Notes: generated by a model not told the origin, from the letters alone. DNA of 64,000 nt from Theristus sp. LFF4_11 (GCA_030248135.1 JASANC010002525.1:28929-92928); one strand, 5' to 3'. Positions 1-26,740 are shown, counted from the stretch's first letter. A program made the numbers and translations.

Positions 1-12025
<12,025 letters not shown>

Positions 12026-13878
12026 TTCAGTTTTTTTTCTCTTTGAATTTCGCTGGGGTTGCTTTCTATGTTTTTTGTCATAAAACTGACATTTCTGCAC
12101 CTTTTCAATTGAGTTTTTTCGTTTCACTAGAATAGTTTTTTTTTATTTTTTTCCTTTCGCTACACCACTTTGCCATGGTAAGCCTGGTCTTAAACGGACT
12201 TCAGTCTCTTTCTGTGTGTGTATTCCCCTCCCTGAAGAAACTATTATTGTTCGTCGTTTTTCCATTCATGTTTTCCACTCCACCTAACCGAAAGCATTTT
12301 GCGTTTTTTTGTAGCCAAATGATTATTGTTTTCAAACTTGTACCTTTCCAAGTTTTATGTTTCCCTCCGCGATTTTCTTCATGATCTACCACATGAAAAA
12401 CATTGTGAAAAGCGCATACTACTGCCACACTGAAAGTCTGCTATTTGCAAACACTAAAAACTGTGACAATTTTTTGATTCAGTTTTTATCGATCTTTGAT
12501 TCGTGTTATTTTAAATTTTGTACATTTTTGCAACAGTTTTGAATTATTTTGCAGTTTACAAAAACATTTTTGTTTGTTTTGCTGAATTTCCGTCAATGCA
12601 CATTTTATTACGCGGCATGCGCTGAATACTTTACAAATGCATTTTACAGAAATTGTTGAATTAAAAACAGACAATTTCACTGTTATTGTGTGATAAGACA
12701 AAAAAGAACGCCAGTTTTTTTGTCAATTTTTCGATCATGATACCGTAAACTTCACAAGTCCTGCGCTGTGTATTATATTCTTTTCTTTTGAAAATTGCCA
12801 ATTCAATTTTGTGGTGAAAAAAAACATTTTAGACTCAGAATCATTTATTATCTATCTATTACTGTTACTGAAGATTTGTGAATTTTTACAAAAAAATTTT
12901 ACAAACTAAAATTCTCTTAAATTTATTCAAAAAATAGTGGATTTGAGTCATTCACGTTTTTGTTCACGGAGGTCGTCCTCCGTTGCGTTAAATTGCTTTA
13001 AAAGGTTAAAAAATGCAATTTGGTTATTAATCTTGAAAATCAATCGAAAATTTGGCCATACCACTAGCATACAGACAGAGGCGTTTTAAAACATCGCAAT
13101 TCCATAACACTGCCCAACCACATTTGTATTCACGTGTTTCTACTGTTCTTTTCGTGTTAATAATTGACTGATTGATTAAAGTGCATTTGAAATGATAATA
13201 TAAAAGTTAATACAAAACAAAGTTTACAAAATATTTTTATTAATCTAAAAAATAAAATATACAACAGCAACAGACAGAGGCAGTAAAACACTCCAAAAAC
13301 ACGCCCAACCACAGTGGGTACCAGTTCTCCGGTGACCAGTTCTCCGGGTACCAGTTCTCCGCGTGCGTTTGTGAGAGGGTACCAGTTCTCCGGTGACCAG
13401 TTCTCCGGGTACCAGTTCTCCGCCACCCTTGAAAAACAGTCGCAAGGATTTCATTGAGTCCGTGTTGCTGTGCATGGCCCTGTCCATTCACTAGCGCAAA
13501 TGACGTCATTTCGAACTGACACGTTCCAATATATATGCTAGATTTGGCCATCACATCGAGTTTTTAACAGACTCCGTGCGACTGGTTTTCAGCGCTAGAT
13601 TAGCTGGCTATGGTAAACCACTAAATCACAGTAGTACACTCTAATATGTGTGATCTTCGCGCCCACGGATTACGGTTTATTTGCGTTGACCAGACTGAAG
13701 CATCGACCTATTTCAAAATTGCTTAATTGCCCGGCTGTACTTGGTGCAGTTTGTGTGTTCGGATCTTATAATAAAAAAGAAAGAAAGAACAACAAATAAC
13801 GATTTATTGTAAAAACAAATATGACGGCGTCGTTTCTGAGCGTCTTTCATTGTCTCCAACGGTCGCGCGTTTCAACTA
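12026..13878. other. Intergenic region between convergent genes
   Basis: AT-rich spacer between the kinase stop codon and the convergent polyQ gene. It should contain both 3' UTRs. The only strong structure is the minisatellite at 13317-13423. No convincing coding frame was seen on either strand. Confidence 0.6.
13317..13423. repeat. Two-unit minisatellite built from ACCAGTTCTCCGG modules
   Basis: Six near-identical 15-16 bp modules (ACCAGTTCTCCGGTG or ACCAGTTCTCCGGGT) sit in two groups of three. The second group starts 61 bp after the first. Module junctions alternate between GGTACC and GGTGACC. It lies in the spacer between two convergent gene ends. Confidence 0.85.
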
Positions 13879-16343
<2,465 letters not shown>

Positions 16344-16654
16344 TTTGTGATTGTGTGGCGCGCGCGGTGATTTTTTTTTGATTTTGGGTTGGATTGTGTC
16401 GCTGATAAAAAGCAAGTGCCTGCAATGCTGTGTTATTGTCAGATTTGCTCAAGAAAACTGGGAACAATTAGTCGAACACGCTTTGTCAACAATTTGTTAT
16501 CCATCATTGGGCATTGAAACTCGCTATTTTAAAATACTTTTATGCTCGCTGTTTAAATGCTGTAAATTTTATGTCATACACGAATAACACTATGCGGGTA
16601 GGCAGTTTAGTAGTGAGTGTACAGTACAGTGTCTTTGTTTACACCTGTCACTTT

Positions 16655-16850
16655 TTTGCAGAAGACAGAGCTTGTGAAAAAAAAACAAGAACGGGATCGG
16701 TGTTGCAGAAGAAAACAAGTTTCTCCACTCATGGGGTGTTTGGTTTTAGCCACAGGTTCGTTCGTTCGTTCACATTCGTTTTTCTTGCTATCAAAGTCTC
16801 GCAAATGCTTTGTATACTGCAAAAAAGTGACAGGTTTAAAACAATTATAC
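16655..16850. repeat. R9 inverted-repeat element, copy 2
   Basis: CACTTTTTTGCAGAAGACAG at one end pairs with CTGCAAAAAAGTGACAGG at the other. Internal TTCGTTCGTTCACATTCG matches copy 1 at 836. Confidence 0.6.
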
Positions 16851-18216
16851 TTTAGTGGCGTTGTTTTGGTGCATTGAAAACATTCGACTAGGCCCAGATT
16901 GCAACAAAGTATAGCCTCACCAAAACAACGAGCGAACTTCAGCGAATGAACTGTGGCGATTTTGAAGCAGACAAGACAAAATGATACGGTAGCTCAGACA
17001 TGCACACAAGAGAAAATAAACGTCACAACGAAGGGCGGTTTAAACCTGTTTTTGTAAGCGGCTTTAAAAATTTGAATTTCAAATGCTGCACGCAGGAATT
17101 TCGTATTTGAATAGCAATGGGATTTTCATGCCTCGGCGGTTTATACGCCGCAGATTACATGCTTTCATTAAGAAAAAGTTTTGTTAAACGCTTGATGTGA
17201 AAGTTTACTCCCTATAACTTATGCGGAAGCGCTTTGCGGTTGTTACGTGTAAATTCACGTCAACTATTTATCCTACCTCAATGAGTTTTTAATCCGAAAC
17301 TACCAGAATGATCTTTTGAAACGTGATTTTTTTAATTGTTGTCTCGCGCTTGCGCGCGCACACGTCATCAGAGCAACAAAATGATTGCGTAATAAAAATG
17401 TTTGATTACGTAAAAGCCTCACTGAAAAAAAAACTCACGCACGCAAAACAAATTCCACAGTGGATACTATGGAACCTAACGGATTACAATTTACTGAAAT
17501 ACATTCTACTGTTTCTACAGTTTCGCTTCATGTCCCAAAAAACGTTGAATTTTATTTTGTGAAAATTTGACAAAATCTATTTTATAAAAACAAACTTTTG
17601 TTGTTGGGAAGGGACACAGGACACGAGACAGGATACTGAGAATTTATCTTTATAGTGTAGTTATTAGGTGCTAATCGAGAATTCAAATGCAGCCATAGTT
17701 CAAATGATCGCAAAAAACTGTGCACGCAGGACACGGAACCGAGGGGCAGATCCACACACGTATCATGGGCCAGTCTCGCTGGTCCTGAATTGATTTTGAT
17801 CCAAGCACCGCATTGGATCCGCGTTAAACATCTAAAATTCACCCGGCAACAGTTGACAACCGGGCTTAATAGAATTTGTGACGTAACCCAACAAAGTGTA
17901 TTTGCACATACAGAAAAATATACTGTATCAGAAAAATCTATTTATTATTGGCATGGAGTCAATAATGCAATTGAAAATTTGCTATGTTTCAGTTGTTAGG
18001 CAACCGGGTCGCAACTAAAATTAGTACACTGTACCTTGCTGATCCCCTTGGCTACACCTGCATTTCCCGAAAACTGATGAATTATACAATGTTTGTTTAT
18101 TCGATTTCGAAAGATAGAAATTTTAGAAGAAAATGTTGCGCTATGAAAATCATGCCATATTGCATTATGTCGAGTTGCAATAACGTAGTTCCTTGTTAAA
18201 CCTCACACGTGTCACG

Positions 18217-18506
18217 AAAGCTGCATTCATGAAGCAGTATTTGGTAACGCATAGCTATGCGGTCAGGGTCACTACAGTCCATCTGTATTTTTAACTATCT
18301 GATTATTGGTAGGTTGCACACACGTGCAGTTGTTGCATGTAGTCTGCGTAGGCAAACTCCGCCTCCACAGCAACGCCTGCATGCATCAACTACACGTGTG
18401 TGCAGCCAACCAATCAGCTAGTTGTATATACGTATGCCCTATTTTTTAAACGTGTTTTTTTTTTTATTATACAAATAGACTGTACTGCTTCATGAATGGC
18501 CCATAA
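18217..18506. repeat. R1 MITE interrupted by an R3 element
   Basis: The left arm of R1 (CTGCATTCATGAAGCAGTAT) starts at about 18220. The right arm (CTGCTTCATGAATGGCCC) resumes at 18485. Between them lies 18273-18484, a separate element with TACAGTCCATCTG and GACTGTA ends. Confidence 0.85.
18273..18484. repeat. R3 mariner-type MITE, copy 1 (nested)
   Basis: R3 type description. Ends are TACAGTCCATCTGGATAAT-like and its complement. The inner arms carry TTGGTTGGT and CAACCAATCAGC motifs. This copy lies inside an R1 element and also contains CACACACGTGCAGTTG with the complement CAACTACACGTGTGTG. Confidence 0.75.
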
Positions 18507-19822
18507 AGGTGTTTCCTCCCACCCCAACAATTTTTTTGGGAGCCACCTCAAGTGACTAAAAATGGGAGTTTTCAGGTGCGCTGAGTCGAAAAATTTTACT
18601 TGCAGCTTTGCTCGATAGCTTTTTTTATGAGCTATCATATGCTATCACAGTAGAATCAGTGACAAAAACTGTGTTGCATGCTGAATTTGAGATCAAAAAG
18701 TAACACATGTACGTGTATTGCTGCGCTGTGAAAACCTGCATAACGACATGTAATCGATAAATCAGCAAACAGGGTAACGCTGGAATCAAACAATACCGGT
18801 TAATTAATTTTCCGAGTTATTGATTGATTGTCCTTTGTGAAACGGCACACGGCTTAAATCGACTGGGTGTAAATAATTCACCCATTTACTTTTATTCAAA
18901 CAACACAAAAATTGGTTCTCATGACGACTAATGCATCAGCACCTGCTTTGCCGGGCATGGGGTTAAAAAGTTTATAGTTTTCGCTGCTTGATTTGTCTTG
19001 AACTTTTGTTCTAGCTCCACTACGATCAATTGTAATTGAAAATTGATTGCATTTAAAAATAGACGCGACTGTTGGCCTGAACATCAACAAGGGCCCAGAG
19101 TCGCGTTGTTGTTGAACAAGTGTAAGACTGCCCAGATATGCAGACGTTTGGAGCGGGATACTGAATGTAATCGACGAACCAAGGCCCATGGGGACATCAC
19201 GATATGCTCCGATATGGTGGAAGCGAGAAAACAACAACCCAACTTACACATTTCAAACGCAATAAATGACCGTTGCGTGTCGTGGCAATTTTCGTCCTCG
19301 AATAGTTTACAATTGACGCGTGATTCTCCGTTCAGTCATCAATAATTACTTCGTGGAATACGAGAACCGACAAATTGCTGATCTTGTGACCCGGCGGCAT
19401 TGGTGAAACGTTCCACTGTTGATTGGCCGCATTTCAAGCAGTGATACACGCTGATTGGTTGTGAAATGTTACCAGTCGAGTGCCGTTACCAATCACAATA
19501 TTGGTCAGTGTCAGTGCACTTGCGTTTGGCTGTATGCACTGTGTCATTTTTAGAACAAAAAACCGCATTCACCGATTTCGTTTCGCCGGCAAATTTTCAT
19601 TCTCCGTTCTGATTCGCTGCAGCAACAACAGTTCAACAGAAAAAAACAACAACGCAAAATCACAATTCTGTGTCTTTTCCTAAAATCCTCTGCACATGAT
19701 ACAAAACAAAACAACACAGTGGTAACAGGCGACCTCCGTGAATAAAAAAACCACAAACGAACGGCCGATCCAGACAAAAAAGCTGAAAACCCAAAACGAC
19801 AGAGAAAAGCGCGTTCTCGATT

Positions 19823-22330
19823 TCACTTTTTCGACTTCTTTTCCTTGCCGGCTTTCGGCGGTGGCTCCTTCGGCTCGGTCGGCTCTTTCTCCGGCTTTTT
19901 CGCCGGTTTCACAGCGGCCGGCGGAGGCTGCTGCGCCGGCGGTTTCTCTGCGTCGCCTTTGTCGGACTTCTCCGACTCCGAAATCTTTCGCAGCAACTCT
20001 GCGCGTTTGATGTGCGCGCGCTCCTCGCGTCGCTTCCGTGCCTCCTTGTTTTTGGTGCGACGTGCCTCCGCTTGGTCGCTGCAGACAAAACAGAAAAAGT
20101 CCAACATGGGGCATTGACTTTTTCTGTGACTACGCTACAGTCGAACTCGAAATTATGGGGAATCAGCTGATTGGTTGGGATTACGGTGTGCACGCTTTCT
20201 GTGCACGCATCGCTGTTTGTTTGGTTTGGTTTGCACAGAAAGCATGTGCATACCGTAATCCCAACCAATCGGCTGATTCCCTATATTTTAGAGTTCGACT
20301 GTATTGCACACGTTTTTTTAATCTCAAGTGGTTCAAAAGGCCAGAGGGGCACATCACCGATGATGAGGCCACCCCTCTTCTGCATATGAGGTTGGCCAGG
20401 CCGAAATGCAGAGAACCATCCTACTACTTGGTTGACTTGCGACTTTTTATGGCTTAATAGTGTATGTCTTTTTACGGCTGCATGTTCAGAACCAAACAAC
20501 CAACGAACCTGAGCTGTTTGGCGCGCGCCTTTTCGCCCTTTTTCTTGAAAATGTACTCCATGAGAACGCGCTTGTTCTTGAACGCGTTACCCTTGACGCG
20601 AAGGTACAGCTCGTGGTAGCTGTGAACAAAAAAAGTGACAAAACTAGCATAAAATGGCAAAATGAGAGAAAAAACGACAATGTCGTTGGTCCAAAAAAAG
20701 TCCAGACAAACTGAAGGTGCGTTCATGAAGCAGTATTTCGTGACCGCGTAGCATGTTTTAACACAGCTACGCGTCACTTAATCTGTTACATGAATGCCGC
20801 TTAAGGTCACACGTTGAATTCGAGGCAGCTGCAAGCATGACACCGCAAAGCCTCAAAAATTCAGCGGACAAAATCAGCTCTGACGTGTTTGATACATTTT
20901 TGCAATACAAAAAACGAACGAACCATACAAAAAAGCCAGCAAGCGATCAAAGATAGTCCAGAAACAAACAGTACAAACAAAAAAAAACTCGAAATCTCTC
21001 TTTCTCTCTCACAGATGCTTGTCGATCTTTTTGGCCGCACGATACTTTTTCAGCAGCCGACGCAGCACGCGCATACGACGAATCCAGAGGATCTTCTGAG
21101 GCATGCGTGCGTTCGCGGTGCCACGCCGCTTGCCGTAGCCCATGTGGCGACCCTAAGGTAAAGTTTGTGTTTTTTTCTTTCTTCTCAGAAGAAAATCACA
21201 ATTCTCGCACTCTTTGCTGATATTAATTTGCTAGATTTGATTTCGACCATCGACGTTTCAGTTTGATAGTTTCAAGTAGTACAGTTTCAGTCATAACAAT
21301 TTTCAAAATTTCTGGTGCCTGATTGTTGTTGTAAGTTGGACACTCTATAAAAGTACGCCGTTGCTGTACGCAGCAAGCCAGATCAACGAACGGAAACATT
21401 GAAATGATTTGTAAAACGACTCAATCTCAAATCGAAAATGGAAATGTCACCAACAGTGAACAGTTTTCGTTAAAGACTCACTTTTCGTCGCGCCTCGGCT
21501 GTCTTGCGCGCTCGGTAGCGCGAATGAACGGCAACCGGCTTGCGAATAATCAGGCCATCCTTGATCAACCGACGGATGTTCTGTCCTGCAACGCAGATCA
21601 TTTTCGATGTGGTGTGTCTCAATCCAGTGCAGAGACAGTCGAGATTACCAGAAACAATTGCGAAACGATTCCATCACCTAACACTCGATTTTCTTTGATC
21701 AGTTTCATAATTGAGATAAGATCACCGTTTCCATTTAGCTGGAGCTGGCTGTTTTCTGTTGCAAGCAACACAGGTTCTGAGTCGCATATTCGACATTCGA
21801 CCTCATCTGACAGCCGAACGAGAAAAAGAGACACAACCGCAAGTCCGCAACATCTCAAAGGAGAAATTCATTCAACTTCTCGGCATCAAAACCAACCAGT
21901 CGCTCGTCAACAGGCAACAGCGCGAGAAAGAAAGGAAGAGTTCGTAAAAAACAGCAAAAAACTTGGAGGATACGCACTTGAATTCGCGTTTGAAATCTCG
22001 GTCGTTTCGTTCGGATCGACCCAGACCTTTTTCTTGCCGCACTTCAACACCGACGAGGCAAGCCTCTTTTGCAGTCGAAGATTGCTGAGACGAAAAAAAA
22101 CAAAAAAACATTAGCGTCCGTCGTCGTCATTTAGCAGATCAAATGCCACAACGCCAATAATCAGTGATGTCATGAACAACCAAAGATCAACAAACCATCA
22201 CTCATAAAACAATAGAATTTTCACATAATGAGAACTTGAGAAGCCGATCAAAAATCAATCAAAGTTTCTGTTTCTATTTTGACCCACTGACTCGTGAGTT
22301 GCTTGCATCGCACTCTCTCACTGACCTCAT
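19823..22330 (-). CDS. RPL19: 60S ribosomal protein L19 (eL19)
   Basis: Six exons in phase: 22330-22326 (ATGAG only), 22084-21978, 21585-21482, 21152-21013, 20619-20509, 20078-19823. The product has 240 residues. It begins [20 protein letters not shown] and includes [78 protein letters not shown] and [20 protein letters not shown]. This covers the whole eL19 family length. A first coding exon holding little more than the ATG is also known from other animal RPL19 genes. The tail after [10 protein letters not shown] adds about 45 Lys/Pro/Ala/Glu-rich residues, making it longer than the roughly 196-residue human protein. It acts in the large ribosomal subunit at the B6 inter-subunit bridge. Assignment is certain. 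Confidence 0.97.
20136..20303. repeat. R2 MITE, copy 2
   Basis: TACAGTCGAACTCGAAATTA at one end and GAGTTCGACTGTA at the other. It lies in the last RPL19 intron. The internal arms differ from copy 1: an inverted CCAAT motif is present, but no clear CACGTG. Confidence 0.85.
20712..20804. repeat. R1 MITE, copy 6
   Basis: TGAAGGTGCGTTCATGAAGC on the left and TACATGAATGCCGCTTAA on the right. It lies in an RPL19 intron, 93 bp upstream of the acceptor of the exon at 20619. Confidence 0.85.
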
Positions 22331-24695
22331 GTTTTCTTCGGTACTATATCTGCTTTTCTAACAGCGCGCAGACAGAGACGGCGCCAGGCCAGCGACGATG
22401 CGAAACTCTGAAACGTACAAACAGGGGTCGGTCCCGATTTTTTGGCGAATTGGAGAGGGAGGAGGGGGCCAGGGGGATCATTAGTGTCAGTACCGAAGGA
22501 GAAAGATTTGTATACATTCTTAAAAGTGATTTTTCTGATTTTTGATCTGAGGTTGCTTGTAATGAGTCGTTGTGGGTTCCTAATCCCAAACCTAATCCTA
22601 ATCCTAAGCCAAGCCTTTTTGATGAGGTGAAAATGATCAATTTAGCTTTTGCATTCGATGAGATGATGATGAGAGGGGTGTCGTCGTCACGTGGGGTGGG
22701 GTCAGTGGGGGCGGCTTTTTTCGAAGATTTTTCGGCTCAGCTGTTTATTATTAATACTTATTTTTTAAATGTTCAAAAAAAATTCTCAGCCAGCTGTCTA
22801 TATGGTCTATGAATCTGTCTGAAAATTTGGGCTTTTGTACGTTTGCACGATAAACGTTACATCGTTACATTGTTCGAAGACATAAAATGAACCAATTTTG
22901 GACCAAAATTTATCCAAAACATTTGCTTTAGGATTTAGGTAGGAACCTCCCCCCCCCCTCCCCACCCTCTCATCTTTAGTACTGATGGACTGAGGGGATG
23001 GGTAGCTAGGGTTAGGGGAAAAAAATCCGGATTAAAAAAAAAAATTTTTTATAATTTTTTTACAAGTTAGGTTCGTTCGAAGCGTCTCGTCGAGCTGAGT
23101 TCATCTAGACTATTCATACCATACAGAACGATCCGGAAAACTATAAGAGCGAAAATCGTGTTTTATTGAAATTATGTCCATTTCATAGAGGGAAAGTTGC
23201 ATTTTCAACAGTAAAACAGGGCAATTTTTTCACGTGTACTTGAATATTGAACCGTTCTTAGTGGTTCCTCTTTAGAAAATTACCAAATTTTGACTGTGTT
23301 CAAAAATTCCTGTTTGCTGTAGCTAAGTCGGCAACCCCTGTCGACCCGGTCGCCCCCCCCCCAAGACACTTACTTTCAGGTTCAACCAGCTATGCTATCT
23401 GCCACATGGCGAGAGCCCACTCTTCAAATCATCGTATCGAAAACACGTACCATGATTTCGCGATCACGTTGCGGGCAACTGACAGACGCAAGTTTAACAC
23501 GTTAGTTTAGCTCAGCACGCAAGTTTTAACATGTGGCCATGTTATCGGGTATCTGAAAAACGGTCGTGTGATGTGGTATTAACCAACATCTCCGCTCCAA
23601 TTGTTTAACAATATATCGCACAACTCCATTGTAGACCTATAACATACGCCAATCAACAAGATATCATGTTCATCTCATGGCCTACCGACTGAAAAACATG
23701 TTCTAAGTTGCAAGAAAACGATTTCTGAAACGATATTTCAATTCAGTTAAGTCATTTCAACGCTAAAAATGGACTCTAGAAGTCATCCAAATCGAAAAAC
23801 ATGGAGTACGTCGGTCAAAATGACCAAATAATGACATTTACCTAAGCACACAAAGAAGTTGGGAAGAAAATTTGGTTTGAACTTTCAAAAAAATATGCCA
23901 TAAATCGAATTTTCAGAGCAAAGTAGAAGAAAAATTTTTCAATTTTTTTAAGTTTGAAAAAAAAATCCAAATTTAAAAAAAACGAAAAAAAAATAAAAAA
24001 AATTTTTTTCAAAGCCCTTAACCCTATGGGTACCCACGGGACGGGAGGGTGGTGTCGAGTCGGAAAGGAGGTGGAAGGGGGTACCCATGGAAGTCCCAGG
24101 TTAGGGATGGGTGTCACGGGACTCCCCCAACTGCACCCCTCCCACAGGGTGCAACTTCGTGCTAGGAGAGGGTACACACACCCCCACCTCCCTCATCTTT
24201 GGTACTGGTGCCGCCCCCCCCCCCCACCCCTTTACACACCCCCATCGCAACCTCCCTCGCTGACAATAAATTGACGTTCCACATCCGCAAATCTGCTAAA
24301 CAGTGTTTTCCAATTTTTTCTGTTTTTTCGTTTGTTTTATTTTCACGTTAAGGCCAATTTATGCAACACTTCATATCTGGCACGTCACGTTACGTCAAGT
24401 CATGAAAGGTGACGTGACAAAGTGAGATGCTGGATTATTTTGGATTTTCTGTTCATATTCATCTCAGCGCAATACCGTCAATTGACTGGTTTCAAAAAAA
24501 CCATCCCACAACACACACACACACACAGTATTGGCGTTTTCCTTTATTTTTATTTTTCAACATTCGGTTTGTTCGAATTCTGCACAAAGATCATAAAACG
24601 GGATATCCTAAAAGCAGAAAAGAACAAATCGTCGTGTGTTCATATGGTACGACATACAAACGTCGTGTGCTTTTGAGTGCGAAATTACGGAAAAA

Positions 24696-24818
24696 TACAC
24701 TCCATCTGGATAATACCTACATTGTATGCAACATGATGTGATGACCAACCAATCAGCGCTGAGAATTGCTCATGACCAATCAATCAGCTAGTTGCCCATA
24801 TTATCCAGATGGACTATA
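24696..24818. repeat. R3 MITE, copy 2
   Basis: TACACTCCATCTGGATAATA at the left and TATCCAGATGGACTATA at the right. Inner motifs GACCAACCAATCAGCGCTGA and CAATCAATCAGCTAGTTG match copy 3 at 38487 in inverted orientation. Confidence 0.8.
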
Positions 24819-24835
24819 AATACATGTATTGCGAA

Positions 24836-25060
24836 TTTATTCAAACGTGTCCGGACTAAAATGACGTCATTTGCTTTAAAAACGCCCGTTTGTCAAAGTA
24901 CAGGCACTAAAATGTCAATTTGATGTGACTGATTCGACATTCACCATTTGTTTGCAGGAAGAAACCGGCTAAACGGAAAGTCTGGTTTGTTGTGAACGGC
25001 AAGCGCATGTTTGGCGGCACATGACGTCATTTCAGTGGGACACGTTTAAAAAAATTGATC
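24836..25060. repeat. R6 element, copy 2
   Basis: CAAACGTGTCCGGACTAAAA TGACGTCA at one end and CATGACGTCATTTCAGTGGG then ACACGTTTAAAA at the other. It ends about 60 bp downstream of the Ly6-like stop codon, so it may lie in that gene's 3' UTR. Confidence 0.8.
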
Positions 25061-25118
25061 ATAGTATATATGTGCCACGAACACCACGAAATAAATGGAC
25101 GTTTGAAATGGTTTCTGT

Positions 25119-26375
25119 TCACTTTGTTTGGTGTTGCACGAACTCTCCAAACGTTTTCACCGGCGCATTGCAGTCGTCTCGCTTACAGGCGCAACGCCAC
25201 ATGAACTCGACGACAGCGCCATTCTGGTTGCCGATCGGTGGTGTCACCCATTTCTGAAAATGAAAATCGAAATTGTCATTGTCTTCCATTAAGAAAACAA
25301 AAAGTTGCCGTTCTCGTATTTTACTTGTGTTGATTTTCGCGGCAACAGTTGCTATATTTTGATGCTGATTATTGGGTGTTACCACGATCTCACTAACGCA
25401 GTCTTTATTTACAAACTTAAAAGATGTTCTACTTCCAATGATTTTCGCAGTCTTACTGACTTCCGGCCCCGACAAACCCAGGGGAACAATTGGAGATTTT
25501 TTAAAAATAATGAAAATGTTAAATCGTTTTGTTTTTCTTTTTGATAATGTTTGTTATCTTTTACTTTTAAAATGAAAATACTACAAAAAACAACTACTGT
25601 CAGTGAACCTCCAGCATGCACAGCGACAACAATTGATAATGGTAACCACCGTCAATGAACAACTGATCAAAAACGCGCGTCTCCTCATTGGCGAATCCCG
25701 GAACCAGGTCTGAAAAACAGCGGCTTTTTGTATGTATCACTGCATAAATTCCTTGTTTTTTTCTTCAAATCTTGGATCAACAGTTGAGAAGGTTTATTGC
25801 ATAATCTCACAAAGTCTCAACAATGTTTTACGTTCTTTCACTGGCCAAACCGTGGGCACCGTCATCCCACTGGTGATGCCGTTGGCGTTGGATGCCGATA
25901 AAAGAGAGTACTGACAGTATTTGCAGTCAGCGCACACCCGCGACACTGTGGCGTTGTCCTGAAACATGTTTTTATTAATTTTTGTGTCATTAAAAAACAC
26001 CTAAAAATTCATTTACGTTTCATTATTGTCAATTGGTACTTTTTTAAACGCGATTAACCACAGAAAGAAAACAGAATTTCGGTGTCACCAACAAGCACCG
26101 TCGTCACACAGTGAAAACAGATACCCCGCCAATAAAATTCTATTGTACCCGTTTATATACTTTGTGGTTAATCGCACTGCAAAGAAAAATACACCAACTA
26201 ACAAAGCTCAGTTATTATGATAAGCGATTTAAAAGTACAAATTGGAAATTATCATTTTTGATAGATTAAAAAATACCGATTGATTTCGCTCAAAGCAAGC
26301 CAGCGCCCAGCCACGATCGACGGCATCCATCAAGAGCACCGCAACGACGGCGACGACCAGCCGTGCACGGAGCAT
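25119..26375 (-). CDS. Small secreted Ly6/three-finger-like protein
   Basis: Four exons in phase: 26375-26277, 25958-25871, 25709-25609, 25253-25119. The product has 140 residues. It starts with a clear signal peptide (RLVVAVVAVLLMDAV), with cleavage likely near GWALA. The mature part has ACFERNQ, then CADCKYCQYS, a single Cys in SLCMLE, and a C-terminal CACKRDDCN. A Cys-pair followed by D-x-C-N is the closing signature of the Ly6/uPAR three-finger fold, and many short nematode secreted proteins share it. No GPI-type hydrophobic tail follows, so it should be secreted rather than anchored. Function unknown. The exon 2 donor (at 25870) is the least sure boundary, chosen because it gives the required phase. 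Confidence 0.65.
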
Positions 26376-26479
26376 GTTTCGTGTCAGTTTTTTTCTGTTT
26401 TTCTCGCTTAGTGGTTGCGAAATCTGTTTTTTTTTCAAACTACGGAATGGCCGATTAAACAAGGCAGCCTTTTTCAGGG

Positions 26480-26740
26480 TGCAAGCAGCACGCGAAATTT
26501 GAATCAAAAAATAATGTTTAGAAACCAATTTGTGGACCAAATTTGACGTGCTTTTTTAAATAATTAATCCTTCCTGCTATTCTGTTCTATATTTCTCACT
26601 TGCACGCACGATTGGCAATTATCTTTGGCATTCTTGAAATCAAGACAACTCTAAATGCGCGACTGACCCCGCCTTGATGGAGAATACCCTAGGTAGGACT
26701 GCCTTATTTATTCGGCCATACTGTATGTACCGATAATAAT
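26480..26740. repeat. R11 dispersed repeat, copy 2 (inverted)
   Basis: Plus-strand TTATTCGGCCATACTGTATG and CAGGGTGCAAGCAGCACGCG are the complements of the blocks in copy 1 at 6747-7000. It overlaps the 3' part of the doubtful exon 26640-26990. Confidence 0.5.

Larger units (their letters stand above)
16344..19822. other. Intergenic region with repeats
   Basis: Spacer of 3.5 kb between the 5' end of the polyQ gene and the 3' end of RPL19. It holds R9 copy 2 (16655-16850) and the nested R1/R3 insertion (18217-18506). An open stretch on the minus strand at 19237-18896 (113 codons) has no recognisable similarity and no clear splice context. Confidence 0.5.
22331..25118. other. Spacer with poly-C islands and repeats
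   Basis: Upstream of RPL19 (which should contain its promoter) and downstream of the Ly6-like gene. From about 22560 to 24260 the sequence has CCTAATCC-type repeats, runs of 8-13 C (22946, 23354, 24214), long A or T runs and two GGGTACCCA-type blocks. R3 copy 2 and R6 copy 2 lie at 24696-25060. I see no gene. Confidence 0.5.

Noticed and set aside
13240..13554. Open frames repeating ENWYP or GELVP
   Set aside because: These are translations of the minisatellite in all frames of the minus strand, with no start or splice context.
18896..19237. Minus-strand 113-codon frame
   Set aside because: No ATG at the start, no family resemblance, and no phase-compatible neighbouring exon.
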